Positions 1-13,500 of a DNA stretch of 64,000 nucleotides are shown here, one piece after another. The number at the start of each line of letters is the position of its first letter. Position 1 is the stretch's first letter. The notes below the pieces were generated by a model. That model was given only the letters and a program-made list of their open reading frames with translations. It did no database searches and was not told the origin of the DNA. Origin of the DNA: Panagrolaimus kolymaensis (lineage: Eukaryota; Nematoda; Chromadorea; Rhabditida; Panagrolaimidae); contig JAJQJQ010000054.1 of the NCBI GenBank assembly GCA_028622995.1, positions 620,001-684,000 of the forward strand, read 5' to 3'. Position numbers and translations under genes: made by a program.

Positions 1-3000
1 TTTCTGATAGCTTGAGGTCATTTATTTCCTATAAAAAAGGAAAAACTATAAGAAAAAATAATTTTTTTGATTTAATAAGTTTTGGTGGATCGGCTAACAT
101 ATTTATGAACCTTCCAATAACAAAAACATCAAGATTTTCTGATAGCTTGAGGTCGTTTATTTCCTATAAAAAAGGAAAAACTAATACAAAAATAATTCTT
201 TTGATTTAATAAATTTTAATGGATCCGCTAACATATTTATGATGCTTCCAATAACAAAACCATCACGATTTTCTGATAGCTTGAGGTCGTTTATTTCCTA
301 TAAAAAAGGAAAAACTAATACAAAAATAATTCTTTTGATTTAATAAATTTTAATGGATCCGCTAACATATTTATGATGCTTCCAATAACAAAACCACCAA
401 GATTTTCTGAAAGCTTGAGGTCGTTTATTTCCTTTAAAAAAGGAAAAACTATTACAAAAATAATTCTTTTGATTTAATAAATTTTAATGGATCCGCTAAC
501 ATATTTATGATGCTTCCAATAACAAAAACATCAAGATTTTCTGATAGCTTGAGGTCGTTTATTTCCTATAAAAAAGGAAAAACTAATACAAAAATAATTC
601 TTTTGATTTAATAAATTTTAATACATCCGCTAACATATTTATGATGCTTCCAATAACAAAAACATCAAGATTTTCTGATAGCTTGAGGTCATTTATTTCC
701 TATAAAAAAGGAAAAACTATAAGAAAAAATAATTTTTTTGATTTAATAAGTTTTGGTGGATCGGCTAACATATTTATGAACCTTCCAATAACAAAACCAC
801 CAAGATTTTCTGATAGCTTGAGGTCGTTTATTTCCTATAAAAAAGGAAAAACTATTACAAAAATAATTCTTTTGATTTAATAAATTTTAATGGATCCACT
901 AACATATTTATGATGCTTCCAATAACAAAAACATCAAGATTTTCTGATAGCTTGAGGTCGTTTATTTCCTATAAAAAAGGAAAAACTAATACAAAAATAA
1001 TTCTTTTGATTTAATAAATTTTAATGGATCCGCTAACATATTTATGATGCTTCCAATAACAAAACCATCAAGATTTTCTGATAGCTTGAGGTCGTTTATT
1101 TCCTATAAAAAAGGAAAAACTAACACAAAAATAATTCTTTTGATTTAATAAATTTTAATGGATCCGCTAACATATTTATGATGCTTCCAATAACAAAACC
1201 ACCAAGATTTTCTGAAAGCTTGAGGTCGTTTATTTCCTATAAAAAAGGAAAAACTAACACAAAAATAATTCTTTTGATTTAATAAATTTTAATGGATCCG
1301 CTAACATATTTATGATGCTTCCAATAACAAAACCATCAAGATTTTCTGATAGCTTGAGGTCGTTTATTTCCTATAAAAAAGGAAAAACTATAAGAAAAAA
1401 TAATTTTTTTGATTTAATAAGTTTTGGTGGATCGGCTAACATATTTATGAACCTTCCAATAACAAAACCATCAAGATTTTCTGATAGCTTGAGGTCGTTT
1501 ATTTCCTATAAAAAAGGAAAAACTATAAGAAAAAATAATTTTTTTGATTTAATAAGTTTTGGTGGATCGGCTAACATATTTATGAACCTTCCAATAACAA
1601 AACCACCAAGATTTTCTGATAGCTTGAGGTCGTTTATTTCCTATAAAAAAGGAAAAACTATAAGAAAAAATAATTTTTTTGATTTAATAAGTTTTGGTGG
1701 ATCGGCTAACATATTTATGAACCTTCCAATAACAAAACCATCAAGATTTTCTGATAGCTTGAGGTCGTTTATTTCCTATAAAAAAGGAAAAACTAACACA
1801 AAAATAATTCTTTTGATTTAATAAATTTTAATGGATCCGCTAACATATTTATGATGCTTCCAATAACAAAACCACCAAGATTTTCTGAAAGCTTGAGGTC
1901 GTTTATTTCCTATAAAAAAGGAAAAACTATAAGAAAAAATAATTTTTTTGATTTAATAAGTTTTGGTGGATCGGCTAACATATTTATGAACCTTCCAATA
2001 ACAAAACCACCAAGATTTTCTGATAGCTTGAGGTCGTTTATTTCCTATAAAAAAGGAAAAACTATAAGAAAAAATAATTTTTTTGATTTAATAAGTTTTG
2101 GTGGATCGGCTAACATATTTATGAACCTTCCAATAACAAAACCACCAAGATTTTCTGATAGCTTGAGGTCGTTTATTTCCTATAAAAAAGGAAAAACTAT
2201 AAGAAAAAATAATTTTTTTGATTTAATAAGTTTTGGTGGATCGGCTAACATATTTATGAACCTTCCAATAACAAAACCATCAAGATTTTCTGATAGCTTG
2301 AGGTCGTTTATTTCCTATAAAAAAGGAAAAACTATTACAAAAATAATTTTTTTGATTTAATAAGTTTTGGTGGATCGGCTAACATATTTATGAACCTTCC
2401 AATAACAAAACCACCAAGATTTTCTGATAGCTTGAGGTCGTTTATTTCCTATAAAAAAGGAAAAACTATAAGAAAAAATAATTTTTTTGATTTAATAAGT
2501 TTTGGTGGATCGGCTAACATATTTATGAACCTTCCAATAACAAAACCATCAAGATTTTCTGATAGCTTGAGGTCGTTTATTTCCTATAAAAAAGGAAAAA
2601 CTAACACAAAAATAATTCTTTTGATTTAATAAATTTTAATGGATCCGCTAACATATTTATGATGCTTCCAATAACAAAACCATCAAGATTTTCTGATAGC
2701 TTGAGGTCGTTTATTTCCTATAAAAAAGGAAAAACTAACACAAAAATAATTCTTTTGATTTAATAAATTTTAATGGATCCGCTAACATATTTATGATGCT
2801 TCCAATAACAAAACCACCAAGATTTTCTGAAAGCTTGAGGTCGTTTATTTCCTATAAAAAAGGAAAAACTATTACAAAAATAATTTTTTTGATTTAATAA
2901 GTTTTGGTGGATCGGCTAACATATTTATGAACCTTCCAATAACAAAACCACCAAGATTTTCTGATAGCTTGAGGTCGTTTATTTCCTATAAAAAAGGAAA

Positions 3001-6000
3001 AACTAATACAAAAATAATTCTTTTGATTTAATAAATTTTAATGGATCCGCTAACATATTTATGATGCTTCCAATAACAAAACCATCAAGATTTTCTGAAA
3101 GCTTGAGGTCATTTATTTCCTATAAAAAAGGAAAAACTATAAGAAAAAATAATTTTTTTGATTTAATAAGTTTTGGTGGATCGGCTAACATATTTATGAA
3201 CCTTCCAATAACAAAACCACCAAGATTTTCTGATAGCTTGAGGTCGTTTATTTCCTATAAAAAAGGAAAAACTAATACAAAAATAATTCTTTTGATTTAA
3301 TAAATTTTAATGGATCCGCTAACATATTTATGATGCTTCCAATAACAAAACCATCAAGATTTTCTGATAGCTTGAGGTCGTTTATTTCCTATAAAAAAGG
3401 AAAAACTATAAGAAAAAATAATTTTTTTGATTTAATAAGTTTTGGTGGATCGGCTAACATATTTATGAACCTTCCAATAACAAAACCACCAAGATTTTCT
3501 GATAGCTTGAGGTCGTTTATTTCCTATAAAAAAGGAAAAACTATTACAAAAATAATTCTTTTGATTTAATAAATTTTAATGGATCCACTAACTTATTTAT
3601 GAACCTTCCAATAACAAAAACATCAAGATTTTCTGAAAGCTTGAGGTCGTTATTTCCTATAAAAAAGGAAAAACTAATACAAAAATAATTCTTTTGATTT
3701 AATAAATTTTAATGGATCCGCTAACATATTTATGATGCTTCCAATAACAAAAACATCAAGATTTTCTGATAGCTTGAGGTCGTTTATTTCCTATAAAAAA
3801 GGAAAAACTATTACAAAAATAATTCTTTTGATTTAATAAATTTTAATGGATCCGCTAACATATTTATGATGCTTCCAATAACAAAAACATCAAGATTTTC
3901 TGATAGCTTGAGGTCGTTTATTTCCTATAAAAAAGGAAAAACTAATACAAAAATAATTCTTTTGATTTAATAAATTTTAATGGATCCGCTAACATATTTA
4001 TGATGCTTCCAATAACAAAAACATCAAGATTTTCTGAAAGCTTGAGGTCATTTATTTCCTATAAAAAAGGAAAAACTATAAGAAAAAATAATTTTTTTGA
4101 TTTAATAAGTTTTGGTGGATCGGCTAACATATTTATGAACCTTCCAATAACAAAACCACCAAGATTTTCTGATAGCTTGAGGTCGTTTATTTCCTATAAA
4201 AAAGGAAAAACTAATACAAAAATAATTCTTTTGATTTAATAAATTTTAATGGATCCGCTAACATATTTATGATGCTTCCAATAACAAAACCATCAAGATT
4301 TTCTGATAGCTTGAGGTCGTTTATTTCCTATAAAAAAGGAAAAACTATAAGAAAAAATAATTTTTTTGATTTAATAAGTTTTGGTGGATCGGCTAACATA
4401 TTTATGAACCTTCCAATAACAAAACCACCAAGATTTTCTGATAGCTTGAGGTCGTTTATTTCCTATAAAAAAGGAAAAACTATTACAAAAATAATTCTTT
4501 TGATTTAATAAATTTTAATGGATCCACTAACATATTTATGAACCTTCCAATAACAAAAACATCAAGATTTTCTGAAAGCTTGAGGTCGTTATTTCCTATA
4601 AAAAAGGAAAAACTAATACAAAAATAATTCTTTTGATTTAATAAATTTTAATGGATCCGCTAACATATTTATGATGCTTCCAATAACAAAAACATCAAGA
4701 TTTTCTGATAGCTTGAGGTCGTTTATTTCCTATAAAAAAGGAAAAACTATTACAAAAATAATTCTTTTGATTTAATAAATTTTAATGGATCCGCTAACAT
4801 ATTTATGATGCTTCCAATAACAAAAACATCAAGATTTTCTGATAGCTTGAGGTCGTTTATTTCCTATAAAAAAGGAAAAACTAATACAAAAATAATTCTT
4901 TTGATTTAATAAATTTTAATGGATCCGCTAACATATTTATGATGCTTCCAATAACAAAAACATCAAGATTTTCTGAAAGCTTGAGGTCGTTTATTTCCTA
5001 TAAAAAAGGAAAAACTAATACAAAAATAATTCTTTTGATTTAATAAATTTTAATGGATCCGCTAACATATTTATGATGCTTCCAATAACAAAAACATCAA
5101 GATTTTCTGATAGCTTGAGGTCGTTTATTTCCTATAAAAAAGGAAAAACTAATACAAAAATAATTCTTTTGATTTAATAAATTTTAATGGATCCGCTAAC
5201 ATATTTATGATGCTTCCAATAACAAAAACATCAAGATTTTCTGAAAGCTTGAGGTCGTTTATTTCTTATAAAAAAGGAAAAACTAATACAAAAATAATTC
5301 TTTTGATTTAATAAATTTTAATGGATCCGCTAACATATTTATGATGCTTCCAATAACAAAAACATCAAGATTTTCTGATAGCTTGAGGTCGTTTATTTCC
5401 TATAAAAAAGGAAAAACTATAAGAAAAAATAATTTTTTTGATTTAATAAGTTTTGGTGGATCGGCTAACATATTTATGAACCTTCCAATAACAAAACCAC
5501 CAAGATTTTCTGATAGCTTGAGGTCGTTTATTTCCTATAAAAAAGGAAAAACTATAAGAAAAAATAATTTTTTTGATTTAATAAGTTTTGGTGGATCGGC
5601 TAACATATTTATGAACCTTCCAATAACAAAACCATCAAGATTTTCTGATAGCTTGAGGTCGTTTATTTCCTATAAAAAAGGAAAAACTAACACAAAAATA
5701 ATTCTTTTGATTTAATAAATTTTAATGGATCCGCTAACATATTTATGATGCTTCCAATAACAAAACCATCAAGATTTTCTGATAGCTTGAGGTCGTTTAT
5801 TTCCTATAAAAAAGGAAAAACTAACACAAAAATAATTCTTTTGATTTAATAAATTTTAATGGATCCGCTAACATATTTATGATGCTTCCAATAACAAAAC
5901 CACCAAGATTTTCTGAAAGCTTGAGGTCGTTTATTTCCTATAAAAAAGGAAAAACTATTACAAAAATAATTCTTTTGATTTAATAAATTTTAATGGATCC

Positions 6001-9000
6001 ACTAACATATTTATGATGCTTCCAATAACAAAAACATCAAGATTTTCTGATAGCTTGAGGTCGTTTATTTCCTATAAAAAAGGAAAAACTAATACAAAAA
6101 TAATTCTTTTGATTTAATAAATTTTAATGGATCCGCTAACATATTTATGATGCTTCCAATAACAAAACCATCAAGATTTTCTGATAGCTTGAGGTCGTTT
6201 ATTTCCTATAAAAAAGGAAAAACTAACACAAAAATAATTCTTTTGATTTAATAAATTTTAATGGATCCGCTAACATATTTATGATGCTTCCAATAACAAA
6301 ACCACCAAGATTTTCTGAAAGCTTGAGGTCGTTTATTTCCTATAAAAAAGGAAAAACTATAAGAAAAAATAATTTTTTTGATTTAATAAGTTTTGGTGGA
6401 TCGGCTAACATATTTATGAACTTTCCAATAACAAAACCATCAAGATTTTCTGATAGCTTGAGGTCGTTTATTTCCTATAAAAAAGGAAAAACTATTACAA
6501 AAATAATTTTTTTGATTTAATAAGTTTTGGTGGATCGGCTAACATATTTATGAACCTTCCAATAACAAAACCACCAAGATTTTCTGATAGCTTGAGGTCG
6601 TTTATTTCCTATAAAAAAGGAAAAACTATAAGAAAAAATAATTTTTTTGATTTAATAAGTTTTGGTGGATCGGCTAACATATTTATGAACCTTCCAATAA
6701 CAAAACCATCAAGATTTTCTGATAGCTTGAGGTCGTTTATTTCCTATAAAAAAGGAAAAACTAACACAAAAATAATTCTTTTGATTTAATAAATTTTAAT
6801 GGATCCGCTAACATATTTATGATGCTTCCAATAACAAAACCATCAAGATTTTCTGATAGCTTGAGGTCGTTTATTTCCTATAAAAAAGGAAAAACTAACA
6901 CAAAAATAATTCTTTTGATTTAATAAATTTTAATGGATCCGCTAACATATTTATGATGCTTCCAATAACAAAACCACCAAGATTTTCTGAAAGCTTGAGG
7001 TCGTTTATTTCCTATAAAAAAGGAAAAACTATTACAAAAATAATTTTTTTGATTTAATAAGTTTTGGTGGATCGGCTAACATATTTATGAACCTTCCAAT
7101 AACAAAACCACCAAGATTTTCTGATAGCTTGAGGTCGTTTATTTCCTATAAAAAAGGAAAAACTAATACAAAAATAATTCTTTTGATTTAATAAATTTTA
7201 ATGGATCCGCTAACATATTTATGATGCTTCCAATAACAAAACCATCAAGATTTTCTGAAAGCTTGAGGTCATTTATTTCCTATAAAAAAGGAAAAACTAT
7301 AAGAAAAAATAATTTTTTTGATTTAATAAGTTTTGGTGGATCGGCTAACATATTTATGAACCTTCCAATAACAAAACCACCAAGATTTTCTGATAGCTTG
7401 AGGTCGTTTATTTCCTATAAAAAAGGAAAAACTAATACAAAAATAATTCTTTTGATTTAATAAATTTTAATGGATCCGCTAACATATTTATGATGCTTCC
7501 AATAACAAAACCATCAAGATTTTCTGATAGCTTGAGGTCGTTTATTTCCTATAAAAAAGGAAAAACTATAAGAAAAAATAATTTTTTTGATTTAATAAGT
7601 TTTGGTGGATCGGCTAACATATTTATGAACCTTCCAATAACAAAACCACCAAGATTTTCTGATAGCTTGAGGTCGTTTATTTCCTATAAAAAAGGAAAAA
7701 CTATTACAAAAATAATTCTTTTGATTTAATAAATTTTAATGGATCCACTAACATATTTATGAACCTTCCAATAACAAAAACATCAAGATTTTCTGAAAGC
7801 TTGAGGTCGTTATTTCCTATAAAAAAGGAAAAACTAATACAAAAATAATTCTTTTGATTTAATAAATTTTAATGGATCCGCTAACATATTTATGATGCTT
7901 CCAATAACAAAAACATCAAGATTTTCTGATAGCTTGAGGTCGTTTATTTCCTATAAAAAAGGAAAAACTATTACAAAAATAATTCTTTTGATTTAATAAA
8001 TTTTAATGGATCCGCTAACATATTTATGATGCTTCCAATAACAAAAACATCAAGATTTTCTGATAGCTTGAGGTCGTTTATTTCCTATAAAAAAGGAAAA
8101 ACTAATACAAAAATAATTCTTTTGATTTAATAAATTTTAATGGATCCGCTAACATATTTATGATGCTTCCAATAACAAAAACATCAAGATTTTCTGAAAG
8201 CTTGAGGTCGTTTATTTCCTATAAAAAAGGAAAAACTAATACAAAAATAATTCTTTTGATTTAATAAATTTTAATGGATCCGCTAACATATTTATGATGC
8301 TTCCAATAACAAAAACATCAAGATTTTCTGATAGCTTGAGGTCGTTTATTTCCTATAAAAAAGGAAAAACTAATACAAAAATAATTCTTTTGATTTAATA
8401 AATTTTAATGGATCCGCTAACATATTTATGATGCTTCCAATAACAAAAACATCAAGATTTTCTGAAAGCTTGAGGTCGTTTATTTCTTATAAAAAAGGAA
8501 AAACTAATACAAAAATAATTCTTTTGATTTAATAAATTTTAATGGATCCGCTAACATATTTATGATGCTTCCAATAACAAAAACATCAAGATTTTCTGAT
8601 AGCTTGAGGTCGTTTATTTCCTATAAAAAAGGAAAAACTATAAGAAAAAATAATTTTTTTGATTTAATAAGTTTTGGTGGATCGGCTAACATATTTATGA
8701 ACCTTCCAATAACAAAACCACCAAGATTTTCTGATAGCTTGAGGTCGTTTATTTCCTATAAAAAAGGAAAAACTATAAGAAAAAATAATTTTTTTGATTT
8801 AATAAGTTTTGGTGGATCGGCTAACATATTTATGAACCTTCCAATAACAAAACCATCAAGATTTTCTGATAGCTTGAGGTCGTTTATTTCCTATAAAAAA
8901 GGAAAAACTAACACAAAAATAATTCTTTTGATTTAATAAATTTTAATGGATCCGCTAACATATTTATGATGCTTCCAATAACAAAACCATCAAGATTTTC

Positions 9001-12000
9001 TGATAGCTTGAGGTCGTTTATTTCCTATAAAAAAGGAAAAACTAACACAAAAATAATTCTTTTGATTTAATAAATTTTAATGGATCCGCTAACATATTTA
9101 TGATGCTTCCAATAACAAAACCACCAAGATTTTCTGAAAGCTTGAGGTCGTTTATTTCCTATAAAAAAGGAAAAACTATTACAAAAATAATTTTTTTGAT
9201 TTAATAAGTTTTGGTGGATCGGCTAACATATTTATGAACCTTCCAATAACAAAACCACCAAGATTTTCTGATAGCTTGAGGTCGTTTATTTCCTATAAAA
9301 AAGGAAAAACTATTACAAAAATAATTCTTTTGATTTAATAAATTTTAATGGATCCACTAACATATTTATGATGCTTCCAATAACAAAAACATCAAGATTT
9401 TCTGATAGCTTGAGGTCGTTTATTTCCTATAAAAAAGGAAAAACTATAAGAAAAAATAATTTTTTTGATTTAATAAGTTTTGGTGGATCGGCTAACATAT
9501 TTATGAACCTTCCAATAACAAAACCACCAAGATTTTCTGATAGCTTGAGGTCGTTTATTTCCTATAAAAAAGGAAAAACTATTACAAAAATAATTCTTTT
9601 GATTTAATAAATTTTAATGGATCCACTAACATATTTATGAACCTTCCAATAACAAAAACATCAAGATTTTCTGAAAGCTTGAGGTCGTTATTTCCTATAA
9701 AAAAGGAAAAACTAATACAAAAATAATTCTTTTGATTTAATAAATTTTAATGGATCCGCTAACATATTTATGATGCTTCCAATAACAAAAACATCAAGAT
9801 TTTCTGATAGCTTGAGGTCGTTTATTTCCTATAAAAAAGGAAAAACTATTACAAAAATAATTCTTTTGATTTAATAAATTTTAATGGATCCACTAACATA
9901 TTTATGAACCTTCCAATAACAAAAACATCAAGATTTTCTGAAAGCTTGAGGTCGTTATTTCCTATAAAAAAGGAAAAACTAATACAAAAATAATTCTTTT
10001 GATTTAATAAATTTTAATGGATCCGCTAACATATTTATGATGCTTCCAATAACAAAAACATCAAGATTTTCTGATAGCTTGAGGTCGTTTATTTCCTATA
10101 AAAAAGGAAAAACTATTACAAAAATAATTCTTTTGATTTAATAAATTTTAATGGATCCACTAACATATTTATGAACCTTCCAATAACAAAAACATCAAGA
10201 TTTTCTGAAAGCTTGAGGTCGTTATTTCCTATAAAAAAGGAAAAACTAATACAAAAATAATTCTTTTGATTTAATAAATTTTAATGGATCCGCTAACATA
10301 TTTATGATGCTTCCAATAACAAAAACATCAAGATTTTCTGATAGCTTGAGGTCGTTTATTTCCTATAAAAAAGGAAAAACTATTACAAAAATAATTCTTT
10401 TGATTTAATAAATTTTAATGGATCCGCTAACATATTTATGATGCTTCCAATAACAAAAACATCAAGATTTTCTGATAGCTTGAGGTCGTTTATTTCCTAT
10501 AAAAAAGGAAAAACTAATACAAAAATAATTCTTTTGATTTAATAAATTTTAATGGATCCGCTAACATATTTATGATGCTTCCAATAACAAAAACATCAAG
10601 ATTTTCTGAAAGCTTGAGGTCGTTTATTTCCTATAAAAAAGGAAAAACTAATACAAAAATAATTCTTTTGATTTAATAAATTTTAATGGATCCGCTAACA
10701 TATTTATGATGCTTCCAATAACAAAAACATCAAGATTTTCTGATAGCTTGAGGTCGTTTATTTCCTATAAAAAAGGAAAAACTAATACAAAAATAATTCT
10801 TTTGATTTAATAAATTTTAATGGATCCGCTAACATATTTATGATGCTTCCAATAACAAAAACATCAAGATTTTCTGAAAGCTTGAGGTCGTTTATTTCTT
10901 ATAAAAAAGGAAAAACTAATACAAAAATAATTCTTTTGATTTAATAAATTTTAATGGATCCGCTAACATATTTATGATGCTTCCAATAACAAAAACATCA
11001 AGATTTTCTGATAGCTTGAGGTCGTTTATTTCCTATAAAAAAGGAAAAACTATAAGAAAAAATAATTTTTTTGATTTAATAAGTTTTGGTGGATCGGCTA
11101 ACATATTTATGAACCTTCCAATAACAAAACCACCAAGATTTTCTGATAGCTTGAGGTCGTTTATTTCCTATAAAAAAGGAAAAACTATAAGAAAAAATAA
11201 TTTTTTTGATTTAATAAGTTTTGGTGGATCGGCTAACATATTTATGAACCTTCCAATAACAAAACCATCAAGATTTTCTGATAGCTTGAGGTCGTTTATT
11301 TCCTATAAAAAAGGAAAAACTAACACAAAAATAATTCTTTTGATTTAATAAATTTTAATGGATCCGCTAACATATTTATGATGCTTCCAATAACAAAACC
11401 ATCAAGATTTTCTGATAGCTTGAGGTCGTTTATTTCCTATAAAAAAGGAAAAACTAACACAAAAATAATTCTTTTGATTTAATAAATTTTAATGGATCCG
11501 CTAACATATTTATGATGCTTCCAATAACAAAACCACCAAGATTTTCTGAAAGCTTGAGGTCGTTTATTTCCTATAAAAAAGGAAAAACTATTACAAAAAT
11601 AATTTTTTTGATTTAATAAGTTTTGGTGGATCGGCTAACATATTTATGAACCTTCCAATAACAAAACCACCAAGATTTTCTGATAGCTTGAGGTCGTTTA
11701 TTTCCTATAAAAAAGGAAAAACTATTACAAAAATAATTCTTTTGATTTAATAAATTTTAATGGATCCACTAACATATTTATGATGCTTCCAATAACAAAA
11801 ACATCAAGATTTTCTGATAGCTTGAGGTCGTTTATTTCCTATAAAAAAGGAAAAACTAATACAAAAATAATTCTTTTGATTTAATAAATTTTAATGGATC
11901 CGCTAACATATTTATGATGCTTCCAATAACAAAACCATCAAGATTTTCTGATAGCTTGAGGTCGTTTATTTCCTATAAAAAAGGAAAAACTAACACAAAA

Positions 12001-13500
12001 ATAATTCTTTTGATTTAATAAATTTTAATGGATCCGCTAACATATTTATGATGCTTCCAATAACAAAACCACCAAGATTTTCTGAAAGCTTGAGGTCGTT
12101 TATTTCCTATAAAAAAGGAAAAACTATAAGAAAAAATAATTTTTTTGATTTAATAAGTTTTGGTGGATCGGCTAACATATTTATGAACCTTCCAATAACA
12201 AAACCATCAAGATTTTCTGATAGCTTGAGGTCGTTTATTTCCTATAAAAAAGGAAAAACTATTACAAAAATAATTTTTTTGATTTAATAAGTTTTGGTGG
12301 ATCGGCTAACATATTTATGAACCTTCCAATAACAAAACCACCAAGATTTTCTGATAGCTTGAGGTCGTTTATTTCCTATAAAAAAGGAAAAACTATAAGA
12401 AAAAATAATTTTTTTGATTTAATAAGTTTTGGTGGATCGGCTAACATATTTATGAACCTTCCAATAACAAAACCATCAAGATTTTCTGATAGCTTGAGGT
12501 CGTTTATTTCCTATAAAAAAGGAAAAACTAACACAAAAATAATTCTTTTGATTTAATAAATTTTAATGGATCCGCTAACATATTTATGATGCTTCCAATA
12601 ACAAAACCATCAAGATTTTCTGATAGCTTGAGGTCGTTTATTTCCTATAAAAAAGGAAAAACTAACACAAAAATAATTCTTTTGATTTAATAAATTTTAA
12701 TGGATCCGCTAACATATTTATGATGCTTCCAATAACAAAACCACCAAGATTTTCTGAAAGCTTGAGGTCGTTTATTTCCTATAAAAAAGGAAAAACTATT
12801 ACAAAAATAATTTTTTTGATTTAATAAGTTTTGGTGGATCGGCTAACATATTTATGAACCTTCCAATAACAAAACCACCAAGATTTTCTGATAGCTTGAG
12901 GTCGTTTATTTCCTATAAAAAAGGAAAAACTAATACAAAAATAATTCTTTTGATTTAATAAATTTTAATGGATCCGCTAACATATTTATGATGCTTCCAA
13001 TAACAAAACCATCAAGATTTTCTGAAAGCTTGAGGTCATTTATTTCCTATAAAAAAGGAAAAACTATAAGAAAAAATAATTTTTTTGATTTAATAAGTTT
13101 TGGTGGATCGGCTAACATATTTATGAACCTTCCAATAACAAAACCACCAAGATTTTCTGATAGCTTGAGGTCGTTTATTTCCTATAAAAAAGGAAAAACT
13201 AATACAAAAATAATTCTTTTGATTTAATAAATTTTAATGGATCCGCTAACATATTTATGATGCTTCCAATAACAAAACCATCAAGATTTTCTGATAGCTT
13301 GAGGTCGTTTATTTCCTATAAAAAAGGAAAAACTATAAGAAAAAATAATTTTTTTGATTTAATAAGTTTTGGTGGATCGGCTAACATATTTATGAACCTT
13401 CCAATAACAAAACCACCAAGATTTTCTGATAGCTTGAGGTCGTTTATTTCCTATAAAAAAGGAAAAACTATTACAAAAATAATTCTTTTGATTTAATAAA
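1..13500 (+). repeat. Satellite sub-block with multi-kb internal duplications
   Basis: Mixed 134- and 135-bp monomers in which the same order of variants recurs at long offsets. Monomer pairs at 2390 and 3061 recur 4160 bp later (6550, 7221) and again 9927 bp after the first copy (12317, 12988). A three-monomer open stretch at 5341 recurs at 8562 and 10974. A 133-bp variant lacking one T (GAGGTCGTTATTTCC) occurs seven times, near 3648, 4588, 7807, 9687, 9953, 10219 and 13576, and I saw it nowhere else. This marks duplication of whole segments of about 18-43 monomers rather than one monomer at a time. Confidence 0.85.
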